The notes below the pieces were generated by a model. That model did not search any database. It was given only the letters and a program-made list of their open reading frames with translations, and was not told where the DNA came from. Below, piece by piece: positions 1-10,227 of a stretch of DNA of 64,000 bases. The DNA is from Bondarzewia mesenterica (lineage: Eukaryota > Basidiomycota > Agaricomycetes > Russulales > Bondarzewiaceae), in the NCBI GenBank assembly GCA_004802705.1, contig SGPL01000007.1, positions 1 to 64,000 of the forward strand. Reading direction: 5' to 3'. The first letter of the stretch is position 1; each line of letters starts with the position of its first letter. Made by a program: the position numbers and the translations under genes.

Positions 1-180
1 TTCTTCATTCAAATTCTCGGCACCCTCTCTGTTCTCGCCAGCATACCCGTGGCTGTTATCTGTCTTACTTCTGTCGGGATTTTGATTGTCGCTGTCTGGT
101 GGACGCTGTGGCCTGGTTCGTTTAGCTTCGACATGGCATCGCCTTGGAGCATGCGTGAAACGCCAGTTTCCTTGGTGTAG
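1..180 (+). CDS. C-terminal end of an unidentified membrane protein (5' cut by window)
   Basis: Frame 1 is open from the first base to a TAG at 178-180, giving about 59 residues. The first 38 or so are strongly hydrophobic (ILGTLSVLASIPVAVICL followed by a second aliphatic stretch ending IVAVWWTLW), consistent with one long or two short membrane segments, followed by a short polar tail. Only the end of the gene is visible, so family and function cannot be assigned. It lies tail-to-tail with the minus-strand Dicer remnant. The reading as coding rests on the uninterrupted hydrophobic frame and is moderate. Confidence 0.45.
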   Translation, partial: FFIQILGTLSVLASIPVAVICLTSVGILIVAVWWTLWPGSFSFDMASPWSMRETPVSLV

Positions 181-406
181 TTTGATCCACTGTCTTAATT
201 TCGGTTGCAACCATCGTGGTGGATTTATAAAGACTTGTGGTTATACTAGCACCACTACATTAACTAATCTTTATGCTTGCCCCCGCACGTATCTCACTAT
301 CCCGAAATACATTTCTATCGGTTATCAAAATTCGTAGTTGCGACTGCAACTCTTATTCCTCTGTGATCCATCGGTCCACTATGACCTATCGTTCCACTGT
401 GATCAT

Positions 407-1860
407 TCATACAGACGGAGGTACTGAATCTCCGTTCCGCAGACGCATTTCAGTATTGTACAGAGCCCCTACTATCCCCCACCTAACGTGTGACACCCCC
501 GAGCGGCTATCCACTGACACACCCCGACAAGCGACCAGTTCCATCTCATTCAGGTATATAGTGCACCTCGCCACAAGTCCACCCTTCTCGATCTTGAACT
601 CCACCTCGTCATCCTTCGCAGCCCAGATCATCAAGCGCGACACGGGGTGCAAAACATCCACGTCTTTCTCCACGATTCTCTCCAACACAATCACTAGCTT
701 CCTCGGTGCGAGGGCGACCTGGCACGACGTCCGGGCCGCCCTCCGCACCGAGGAACACAGCGCCGACCAGGGGTACATCGCATCCTCGGCCAAGGCACGC
801 TCAACGGTCTTCTTATCGTTCAGCCACCTCGCCGAAGCGATGGACGGATCGTCCAGTAACCTCGGGCTCGAGTGCAGAAGACACTGCCATCGGTACACCC
901 GCTTCGCCGTCATCTTCAGCTCGACGTCCTTGCGGTCCCGCCACACCGGTATACCTTCGCGCTCTGTCGACGTGCGTGGCCACACACGAATGCAAGGAAG
1001 TGCGCGTTTACCACAGCCGTCTATCGGAGATGCATATGGCTGGGGGAATAGTCGTTCCAGGCGCATGGTACAGGAAGTCCGTGACAATCATGTCGAGCAC
1101 CGAGTCGTCCAGGAATTCCACGCACTCGTATGAGATGGTGCAGAGGTCCGCCTGGTAACTGGTATGCGTGAGGGCTTCAACGAGCAGTGCTTTATGAGTA
1201 AACGTGTAGCCGAGGATCTCTTCAGCCATGCTGAGATGAGACGGGAAACGCTCGAGGGTGGGGATGCCCGAGTGCATCGAGGCGACGCGTTTGGGGATGA
1301 GGCGCCATGCAAGACCAAGATCGAAGCCTTTGTCGCACTCGACACCGAGGACGAAGCCGCCATGTAGGTATGTCGCACCAACGAGGGACTCAATGACAGC
1401 TGCAAGTGCTTTGGTCGACAGGTCCTGCTTTAGCTTCCGCCTCTCCTTCTCTCTTCTCTTTTTCCTCCTTTCGTCATCCCCTGACGCGTTCTCCTCCTCC
1501 TTTTCCTTTTGCTCGTCTTCAATCAGACCCTCCTTCATCTCTTTGACAACAGCTGCAGCTGCAACGATATAGTCCGGCTTCCACTTTTTTGATGAGAAGC
1601 GACTTCTGATGATCCAACTGTACATCTTCTTCCCCACCGCCCCTTTGACAAGCTGCGCATTGGGCACGGCATGGTCTTTGCGACGTGCTAGATACCCTTC
1701 ATGCCACAGAGGGAACTCCGCCCACAGCTGTATACTTACGATGTACTTCAACGCTGTATCATCAAGCGTCTCCAATCGCTGATAGACACATGCAGGGCGG
1801 AATGCGTATCTAGGCCACGGAGAGCTTTGAACGAAGGAGTCAGCCTGTGACCAAAAGAAA
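407..1860 (-). pseudogene. Dicer-like RNase III tandem remnant (decayed)
   Basis: Reading leftward from about 1860, translated pieces match the end of a fungal Dicer in order: RNase IIIa (YQRLETLDDTALKYIVS, then STKALAAVIESLVGATYLHGG), RNase IIIb (YECVEFLDDSVLDMIVTD, then CLLHSSPRLLDD) and the C-terminal stretch with VLHPVSRLMIWAAK. Helicase, DUF283 and PAZ regions are absent because the HNH gene ends at 1900. The RNase IIIb half is broken: a frame change near 1050, an in-frame TAG at 1021-1023 after HMHLR, and a deletion with frame change around 700-780 that removes the region of the catalytic Glu (YPWSAL runs straight into frame-shifted GAVFLGAEGG). The Gly of the RNase III signature is Asp in both domains. 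Known of the family: tandem RNase III domains dice double-stranded RNA. Inferred: this copy is not functional. Confidence 0.85.
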
Positions 1861-1899
1861 TAAAGCCAGAGATGCGCGTAATTTAATGAACAACGAGCG

Positions 1900-3255
1900 C
1901 TAGGCCCCCACGTTCATCATCAAGGCAGCCGCCAACACATCAGCGGAACCGCCATCATGAGCGAGCACCTTCATCTCATCCAAGTCCCGATCAACAGCAT
2001 CGATGTACTCCGCGGCACCGGACATGTTGGCGACTTTTGCGCACGCAGCATGCAGGGCTATGATGCGGGGATCAGGAAGGGCAAGGCCTTCTTCCCCGTA
2101 TTGGGAAACAGGCTTGGTGCTGGTCAATTGGACGACGCGATTTTCGATACCAAGACTCGCGTAGTCCTCTGGGTATAGCGTGTGGATATGATAGCAATCG
2201 GGAGTGGTCTGACCATCCGATGATGATTGTTAACATATCAGGTTCGTTACTGACAAAATTCAGGATTAGACTTACTGGATCTTCTTCGAGCCATAGTTTG
2301 AGATAGTCAAAGGCAGTATGCACGGGACCGGCCATAGTCATCACATTTTCCATGCAATGAATTCCTTTGCCATTTAGCTCGTCGTCAACGACCTTGACCT
2401 CGCCGAGCCCGTCGAAGACTGTCCACGCATTTGACGCATAGGTTTGCTACATCAAATTATTCCGTCATAACGAAGCTCGACATATGACGATTAGGAATAT
2501 ACACGCCTTTCGGCCATCCGGGTTTTTAGAGTTGGCGTTTATGGATTCAGGTATGATATGGGCGAGCTCAGTATATGCTGTAAGAGCGGTCGGTGGCTGC
2601 CAAGTGGGGTCCAGCTCGCGCATCGCGTCGCGTGTCGTCGTGTCGAACCTTCCGCTGATAACGCATCGATAGTTGTCCCGCTCAAGAGCCTGCACAACGA
2701 AGCGATCCATCAGATGGGAGGTTAGTTGACAAAAAGACATCGACTCACAAGCCTTCTGGATGTGCTATAGTCCTGTGGTGCGATCGCAAGCATCTGCACG
2801 ATGGCCTCCGCGCTGGGCTTGCCGGATGGGCGTGACGGGTGATGAGACACAGCTGGGTGTTTTCCCTTATTCGTTCGGACTGTGAGTTGAAGCGATCTTT
2901 TTTNTAAAATGGGATACATATAGTTGAATCGTCCACACTGACATGCGCGTAAGAAGAAATTAACATACCACTGCCCCAACTCAGCCAGACGCTCCTCGAT
3001 GTCATCGTCCGTGCCGCCCAGATCCACGCAAGACCTGATCTCGTTTGCAACATTGTTATGACCATCGGGGGTGGGGGCTTCGGTCATCAGACGGCCAAGC
3101 AACCGTCCGCACACCTGCGGGGCGAATTCCTTTGTCCGAAGGGCGGTGCTATGGATCCAGGCAGGGCGCTGTTCAAGACGAAGGCAATGGGCATATGCTA
3201 CCCGACTATTGGCGTCACGCTCAAATGGCTGCGAAGGAAGGGGTTGAGGTGGCAT
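1900..3255 (-). CDS. HNH endonuclease-domain protein (Agaricomycete family)
   Basis: Five exons read leftward. The first in-frame ATG (3255) gives MPPQPLPSQPFERD. Exon 1 ends near 2943 (intron GTCAG...ACAG to 2880), exon 2 ends with APQDYSTSRRL before a GTGAGT donor, exon 3 has LERDNYRCVISGRFD and ELAHIIPESINAN, exon 4 has ELNGKGIHCMENVMTM and VHTAFDYLKLW, and exon 5 has LPDPRIIALHAACAKVA and ends at 1900. The HNH triad is visible as His of AHII, Asn of ENVMTM and His of VHTAFD, so the fold looks intact. The C-terminal block (ALHAACAKVA, SGAAEYID) is typical of a family expanded in mushrooms whose biological role is not established. The exon 3/4 junction keeps frame only with a GC-AG intron. 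The stop lies about 40 bp before the Dicer remnant. Confidence 0.85.
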
Positions 3256-4402
3256 CGAAGGAGCGGGAGGTGGTGAACAAGCAAGAGGGAGGCGATATCT
3301 GAAATCGAGGCGTCCATCTCCGCGCCGGTACAACGCGGTGGCCGAGGTCCGTATATTCAGCCACTTGCGCGATTCTTGTAGTGCAATTTCATCGTTTTTT
3401 TAATTACCTGCAGTCCTCACTGCTGCTGTTAGAGAGAAAAATCTTTCAAAAATATCCTAGTTCTAAATATTCAAATGACAACCAATTACTGAATGGTTCG
3501 TGTATATGCCGTGGTAGCAGATGCAAAATAACTCGAGAGTGCACCGTGACACTTGTTTGGCGCTCGGTCGCGTCTCGCGTTTTTCGCCCAAACTCACAGC
3601 GCACACCGACACTCGCAGGCACATCATTTTGCCAGCTTTCTTGTGCGGACTACCTCGGCTGGCCGGGGTAGGGTATAGAGGATCACAAGTGAGTTCAGAT
3701 CTTCCTGTCCATTCAATGCACATCCGAGTCCTGACATGGCCATCCCGGCCTGTATTCGAACGAGCCTGTGTCGTGCACTTAAGCTTGCGTGGGTTTTTGT
3801 CTAGTGGATTGTTATTTTCATGAGGGCGTTTTCTTGATGTTTGATCGGATTAGTGTTATAGAGCAGAACGGATGTGCATTCAGAGAACGAGTGCAATCCA
3901 TGTACTCTGAATACGTAATTGAAGGGCATTATTGCTACAGATTGCACAACACAATTCTTTCGAACCAACATCAAGAAAACGGCATCTCACCTTGCGAGAT
4001 CTCACCACCTCTGGAGAACTTGCAGCAGTCATCTAAGTTACCAAAGTCGGGCAGATTCTGTACCTGCTATTGGGAGGTCTAGAGTTTCGTATGGACAGAG
4101 AGTCATACTCCAGGGCGTGGTTGATTCGTGTCCGAACAGAGGCGACAATGCCGTGGAGGCATGGCCGCCGATGATGGAAGCATCGTCATTGGTGTCCATA
4201 TATTAAGTCCATATAATTGCAGCTGCGCGTTGTACGAGACATGGTTAACAATCGGTGCGAAGACTGTGGAGGAGTTATCAGGTCCGAAAAGTGTTGCTAC
4301 TTCGCCTTATTGAGTGCTAACCTGTACGCGCCCTGCACCACCATCATGCCGTATTCCACGATAACGCGATGTTGATAGAACGCTTGCTCCTTGAGTACCC
4401 CT
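3256..4402. other. Intergenic region, no convincing gene
   Basis: About 1.15 kb between two minus-strand genes. Open frames here are short, share no recognisable motif and do not join through plausible introns. The part next to 3255 should hold the HNH gene's promoter and 5' UTR. The part next to 4402 may hold a last exon or 3' UTR of the nucleotidyltransferase-like gene: a minus-strand stretch at roughly 4320-4410 reads GIEGVLKEQAFYQHRVIVEYG but does not join in frame through the best splice sites. Confidence 0.5.
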
Positions 4403-5192
4403 TCAATCCCTCGTCTGATCACAAAGCAGGCAGTCAGCAAAAATCATTCAAAAATGATTTGCACGTACCTTTGCAATGCCTACACGGTGTAGTTGGTCCT
4501 CTAGAATCACACTTGTGGAGGGATCAAGCTGTTCCCAGAATACTCTCCAGGAAAAGGGTGGCACTTCGTGAGCGAACAGCTCTTGGAGCTCGTCCGCAAC
4601 AGTCTCACCGTGTGCTACTAGGTAATTGAGTACGTCCACAAGATCGCTGATGTCGGTTACTTGCTTGAGCGGCGGCCGATTCGGCCGTGTGATTGCACAT
4701 ATCTTGAACACTACGACCAGTGGCAAGGTGGCCACCATAACGCCATCTACGTCACTGTATGCACTCGATAACAATGCACATCTGTTCTCGGAGATGTCAG
4801 CTTTCATATTCTCCTCCACGGATTTTCCCTCGAATGATTTGAAAATCCTGAAACTGGTCTGAAGAGCTTTCAGTTGGGGTGTTTTTCCGTCCACAAGAAC
4901 TGCCTCCCGTTTCGATTGATCTAGGCGAGGCTTGATAGTATTCTGCAGCTCGAGCGATCTCCGTGGGGCAATATTGAAATCAACATCCTAGAGGGTTGCA
5001 GAAAGTACATCATTCTCAGCCAGATAAATCGGGTGAAAAGAATCATACATATGTCTCTCTGCGAATAATGCCACGGACGATGAGGGCAGACGCTCCGATA
5101 AGGACGCAAGGCGTCTTGGATTCTTTCGCGCGGTCAGCAATGAATTTCGTCAAGGCTGCCGCCTTCGAGCCCAGTCGGCTAAGTGAATTCAT
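4403..5192 (-). CDS. Nucleotidyltransferase-fold protein (MNT/AbiEii-like)
   Basis: Start ATG at 5192 (MNSLSRLGSK). Exon 1 carries CVLIGASALIVRGIIRRETY and a 61-nt intron (5048 to 4988, GTATGA...CTCTAG) joins it to DVDFNIAPRRSLE, giving the pattern G-[GA]-x-A...T-x-D-[VI]-D of minimal nucleotidyltransferases, with the metal-binding Asp pair at about residues 49 and 51. The second half has ATLPLVVVFKICAI and QVTDISDLVDVLNYL, matching the helix and the K-x-x-D-x-x-D-[IL] helix seen in AbiEii-like and basidiomycete relatives. Known of the fold: nucleotidyl transfer onto RNA, protein or small molecules; the fungal members are uncharacterised. The end is uncertain: splicing at the strong GTACGT donor near 4470 gives a short last exon with TGA at 4403-4405. 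Substrate unknown. Confidence 0.6.
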
Positions 5193-6623
5193 GATGTAAA
5201 ATGTAGAAGGCTTGCAGTATAAGCCTGGAACAGAGGTGATTCTAGTGAGCACTGATACGAGAAACGCACTGCTTATATACCTCGCGGTTCACCGGATGAG
5301 GCGCTAATCATACAAGAGGCCACTGTTCCATCCTCCTTCTCACCTCGTGTTTGTTGCGTTTGTTGTGTTCTGAAGTTTACGTGGTCTTGCCCTGTCGTGT
5401 CCTTGTTCCAATGGCATGTATTGGTCGATCGATGTCAAATTCATAAACAGGGAACAACCTACCCACAAAAATCCTTGAATGCCCTGGTGTCTATCGCCTC
5501 AATGCCAGAAAAGGAAATTGTTGTATTGCAGGAGTCATTCAGCAAGACAATCTTGGATTTGAGGAAGGCGGAGAAAACGTGTGTCCGGATCTTCAGCATT
5601 CTGCATCAAACATGCGGAGTGATTCGTCAAAAGCGGAAAAGGCAGAGATGGAGGGAGAACAATTACCAATTGCCTCAGTCTGCCTTCACTAGCCTGCAAG
5701 GAACGGATGGGACGGTGGAAACAAGGGTGGTCTGACAAGAAAACGTCGAAGCTTAGTGGATCGAAGGCAAACGAGAGGGTAGTAGTACGTGCCACTGTAG
5801 TCTCTGTAGCGACCTACACAGAAGACAGTCGTTCTGTGTTAAGGTGCCACTGTAAGCCCAAGCCTGATCTCCGAGCTGCGGAAATAACTCGACGGGCACG
5901 CTGGCAATTTACGTCTATGTATATCAGGAGCGGAGACGTGATGCGCATAGTTGGGGAGCGTGGGATGGAATGAGAGCGGGAAATAGCTAGAAAAAGTCTA
6001 AAAAATATGTTGGTCAAAATTATAATAATACAGGAACATAATACGAATACTTGTGTTCTCGAACAGGAGGGTGCTTCCATTAGTGTGGGACCTATTTGTT
6101 TAGGCCGACAGCTTCGTGGAACAAAAGATATTGAACGGAAAGAGGTCCGTATAAAAACGACCCTATTGGCCGCGAGTCAGTGGCTGCGCTCGCCGCTCAG
6201 TGCTCAGTGTAAGTACACGGTGACCAGTGTGTGGCAGAGAACCTTGTGGTTTTAACTTTTCGCCGTCGCTCTCACTGATACTTGTTCATTGGGCATTTGT
6301 GGCAACGCATTCGGTCTATCCCTCTCCTTCTCCCAAAGTATGTGTTATTACTTTTGGTACCGCGCAGTGGTGCGACGATTGATCCAACGTGATGCTACTT
6401 CTTTAGCGTATACTTATTGAACCATCAGTCAATCGGGCATCATCATATTATCGGGGGTGAGTTCTTTTTTTTATGCTTCCTCTTTTCCGTCGCGGAGTCG
6501 TCTCTCACACTTGTGAATTATAGAACACACTGCCCCGCACCCGAGTGATCACCGATCAGGCCTCAGCACCCAGCACGCTCAAATTGTCCACCTCACTCCC
6601 CCTTTGCACTTCAAACCGCCAAT
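5193..6623. other. Divergent intergenic region with TATA-like box and probable 5' UTR intron
   Basis: About 1.4 kb between the two nucleotidyltransferase-fold genes, which point away from each other. No coding frame with recognisable motifs is seen. A TATAAAAA box lies at 6150-6157, and a sequence with good intron signals (GTGAGT at 6457, ending TTATAG at 6523) precedes the start at 6624, so the downstream gene may have a spliced 5' leader. The transcription start is inferred, not seen. Confidence 0.4.
6150..6157 (+). promoter_or_regulatory. TATA-like box
   Basis: TATAAAAA about 470 bases upstream of the start at 6624. It fits a core promoter if the 6457-6523 stretch is a 5' UTR intron. This is inference from position and motif only. 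Confidence 0.3.
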
Positions 6624-7421
6624 ATGGGTGTAATATATGACTGTAAGCCACCACCGCCAGATGAACAACATGGTAGACTGGTGGCATTGCGCCAGCTCAT
6701 CGCGCGTGACATTCCTTGCATCTTGTGGGGTGAAGATGCATTGCGTTTTGCGCACTCCGTTCCCACCAGTCTTTTCGATCAACAGATTCTCGTTCCAGAT
6801 GAATTGCTGGAATCTGCTGCCGCCATCATTGAAGAAGGCAGGTACAACAGGGTACCAAGTAACGGCGTTTATGCTGAGCAATTCAGACCTCACAACGGTG
6901 CCGCGGCATTCCCGAAGGCTATTCGTCTTCAGCACAGCGATATACCGGACCACGAGCCATATAAGCTATTTCCCCTTCCCGGGTACATTCTCCTTCTCCC
7001 ACAGTCCTATTATGGACTCGATGTTCGCTCTGCGGCACGATTTCAATCGCTGGTCCCTCCACTTGATGCCTCAAACGCGGCCATCTTAGTACCGAAGTAC
7101 CACACCTTCCTTGAAGGTCTCGTTGAGATCATCATGAATTCGCCGGCAGGATATCACCATATTACTTCCAAACTCAAGCACGACGTTTTCATCAGTTATC
7201 TGCTCCTGTACAGAGTAAAGGATGACCCTAATATGCCCGTGCCCTCCCCTGGATCAGAACTCTCTTCTGTCGAGCGTGATATCCTCTCGGAGATTCAAAC
7301 GGAGGACTGTGCCTGGTTCTTGCATCGCCAGATGTGGGAAAGGAGATGTGTTCACCTTGCGGAGATTATTGAATACAAGCGGCAGAAGAGTATTCGTAAC
7401 CAGTATGCACTCAAATTTTGA
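6624..7421 (+). CDS. Basidiomycete nucleotidyltransferase-like protein (probably degenerate fold)
   Basis: One uninterrupted 265-residue frame from ATG 6624. Near the N-terminus PCILWGEDALRFAHSVPT (residues 31-48) is followed by SLFDQQILVPDELLESAAAI, a layout like nucleotidyltransferase-fold proteins in which a G-x-x-A-L helix is followed by a strand with acidic residues. Here only one Asp (about residue 52) remains where D-x-D is expected. Later blocks (YILLLPQSYYGLDV, YHTFLEGLVEIIMNSP, LKHDVFISYLLLY) recur, as far as I recall, in many mushroom proteins of unknown function. It is intronless, unlike most genes here. The lack of an Asp pair suggests binding rather than catalysis. The fold assignment is an inference; the gene call itself is firm because of length and uniform coding character. 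Confidence 0.7.
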   Translation: MGVIYDCKPPPPDEQHGRLVALRQLIARDIPCILWGEDALRFAHSVPTSLFDQQILVPDELLESAAAIIEEGRYNRVPSNGVYAEQFRPHNGAAAFPKAIRLQHSDIPDHEPYKLFPLPGYILLLPQSYYGLDVRSAARFQSLVPPLDASNAAILVPKYHTFLEGLVEIIMNSPAGYHHITSKLKHDVFISYLLLYRVKDDPNMPVPSPGSELSSVERDILSEIQTEDCAWFLHRQMWERRCVHLAEIIEYKRQKSIRNQYALKF

Positions 7422-10227
7422 CCGGCGTTGCTTTACTGATAGCTTACAGGGAACCCCTTGGACAAGCCAGCCTTGTCCGTAAAGGCGAGTTCTCGTCTCA
7501 GAAAGGCCCCGATGCCGTTCATCATCAAAGGATGTAGGTATGACAGCATGAATCTGTGTGATATGTCTCATTCGTCTCGTGTTCTGATATAGTCGCCGAT
7601 ACTCAACATCTCGCGCCGCTTCGGAATACATGAACCGCCCGTCAAATTCTATGCCGGTGTTTGCATCCAGCACAGACCATTCGTCACCCGTTCACCCTCG
7701 TTCACGGATTGCCCCGCATCGATCACCGGTGGGGGGTATGCTATCGATGTTCCAGCGTCTTGCGCGACGCCTCATATAATACTGGCTTGCTAACGACTGA
7801 CGATGAGGTGAAGGTTCAGGGCGAGTCCCAGTTTGGGTCGGCAGATTGGTGGTTTTGATTGTCGGGGGCTGGGAACTGGTCTTTGTTTTGATCTCATCCT
7901 TCAGTTGGTTGTTTGTGCTTTGAATGGACGGAATGTTAATGGAAGGGTTGGTCAACAACGATCGGCATTGACACTTTGAATGTGTTTGACAGTTTGTAGA
8001 TCGTCTAATCGACTTACACCAGCCGCGGTACTCGCAACTGGGGAATCTCTGAATTCGTCGAAAGCTTGCTTGCCATGTTTTTTTTTGTGTGAATGAACAG
8101 CTTTTTTTCCTTCTTTTTGACGTGTCTTCGTATACTTGTGCTACAATTTCACAAGACTAGATCGTATAGATACATGCCCAAGACGACTAAGTAAGGCAAC
8201 ATTTCCGCTTTTCAAGTCATCGTTGCGGCTAAAGTATATTTCCTTTCTACGACACTTCTGACTTGTTGGATCATATATATTTACTTCGCGCCATCGCTGC
8301 TTTACATGCTCTTCGCCAAATGCACTCTATCCAATTATGCCTCGACCTGGGTCCTGCGCTAACTTTACGACCTCTGGAATTTGTGGTCCCTGAGTCTCAC
8401 CGAGCGGCGTTACTTGAGATCTTGTACTTAGCTCTTGTACTAAGCTCTGCAAGTCGGTGAGTACAAATTTGCTCTATTTGATTGGGCCTTCATGCAAGTA
8501 TCTTCCGTGTTGGCATCCCTCCCTATCCCTCCATCCCTCCATTTCTCCCAATGCTTTCCCCTCATAATCTCTTGATCTCAGCGCCCCAGTTCCATGGCAT
8601 ATCGCCCTCGAGAATCTTCGTGCTCATTTCCTTTATCGTACATATATAGAACCAACGAAAATGTATTCCCGCCTCCATCGTATCTTTTGCCTTCATCATT
8701 CCTTTACAGTCTAAATGACCGTTAGCCATGTCTTGATCGTCCTTGATCATCGCGCAGGCGTGCTCGCAACCACACCATTCCCTGCCGACACGGATCTGCG
8801 CATGCAAGGTCAAGGCTGGATGCATTGATTGTCGCAGCACGGGAGCGTGCTATCGTATTAAGTATTTCGCCTTGCAGGTGCGTCTACTCATTACCGTCTT
8901 CATCCGCGACACATAGCGCGCTTTCCCCCTCCGGTGCGTCCACATTTATCACAATTGTCTTCAACTTGTAGTCCAGATATCAATCAGTTCCATACCATCA
9001 ACTGGCATCAAGGTAGCTGACTTTGATCTGTTCGGCCAAATCCGCCGCCCAGTATCATGTTGTCCAGTTTTCTGCTCTCTACTAGTGAGTATCGTTGAGT
9101 CCTTGATTGTGGCTGGGTACTGATTTTTCAAGACCAGGTGACAGCAGGTGACACGCAGCTTAGGGGAAACTCACGGTGGTGGTCGTATCAAGGTAGCAAT
9201 CGTCATTTCACTGGGTATCTGTATACTACTAAGCGGCATCTGGCAGTCTAGGTGAGGCTTCAAAGCTTTTGATCCACGAAGAGCTGTCTGCCGAAGCAAA
9301 TTGCTCGAGCTCGAATCCAACGCACCTTGTACAAATCAAATGCTCAGTGGGTCTCTCGCAATGATTCTATATGTAGATTTGTATGAGAACAGGAGGTGGC
9401 GACCCGACGTGCCATGGGCCTTGACATGAGTTGGAAGTGCAGGGCCTGAGAAGTTTGGCGTATCGCTTGCGTCTTTCGTTATTGGTATGTCCTCTACGCC
9501 TTCAGGCCTAGCGGGCACAGGACGGGGCGATTGCGATACACAAACTGGTCCAAATCGCCCACGTTCAGTGCCCTGTGCCCACGTAAGTATATATCTCGTC
9601 ACGAAAACAACTTCGTAGATGTGCGTAAGAAAGGCAGCATAGGTCCGTAAGTATGTACGCCCGAGAGCAATTCACGTCTCCACGCGATCCGCTACCCTCC
9701 TTCTGAAGCACTGGCATGTCCTCCACGTTGCCTGCCTTTCACGGCACACCCATCCATCTGCTCCTCTTGCATTCTTTTGTGACTTTTGATGATTAGTCGG
9801 GCGTGTACTCTCGCACTCACTATGATTGTAGCGTCCTGTCTCAGACGAGTGGTTAAGGTATGTCTCAGAATATTGATTAATTTTGACGCGTACTCATTTC
9901 CGTTTCTGGCGAGAGATAACTAGTCTCTGGTGGATCCGCAAGACGGTGTTTGTAGTCTGCGTGTTGAAGCTGAAGCTGAAGACGGAGTCTGATTGTGACT
10001 CCACTTCTTTTCTTCCGATTGAACGGACCTTCTAAGATTTTTCTATCAGCGATCTGATCCCGCAGCAATATGCCACCAAACGGACTCTATGGAATCTGCA
10101 CACGTTGTGGGGCTTAATGATATATAACACCAGGGCCCTCGTTAAGCACTTCAATTCTCGAGAGCTCCCTTTCGCCCCTTTCTCCGGATTTGTATTCCCT
10201 GAACCCCGTCGTCTTTGAAAAGTTTGA
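7422..10227. other. Long region without a convincing gene
   Basis: About 2.8 kb. Several frames of 60-140 codons exist on both strands (for example minus 7254-7673, whose right part could be coding, and plus 7594-7796), but none has a known motif, a good start context and a consistent splice pattern. Pyrimidine-rich stretches such as the CCCT/CCATCC run near 8515-8550 are seen. The last few hundred bases should include the promoter of the giant gene at 10228. Gene remnants or non-coding RNA cannot be excluded. Confidence 0.5.

Noticed and set aside
273..1133. Long plus-strand open frame (286 codons) over the Dicer remnant
   Set aside because: It is antisense to sequence that clearly matches Dicer on the minus strand, has low-information composition (Ser/Thr/Arg) and no motif.
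7254..7673. Minus-strand open frame of 139 codons overlapping the end of the second nucleotidyltransferase-like gene
   Set aside because: Half of it is antisense to a firm coding region, and the rest has no recognisable motif or splice partner.
8515..8560. CCATCC-type pyrimidine run considered as a repeat array
   Set aside because: Too short and irregular to be a satellite; ordinary fungal promoter-like or UTR composition.
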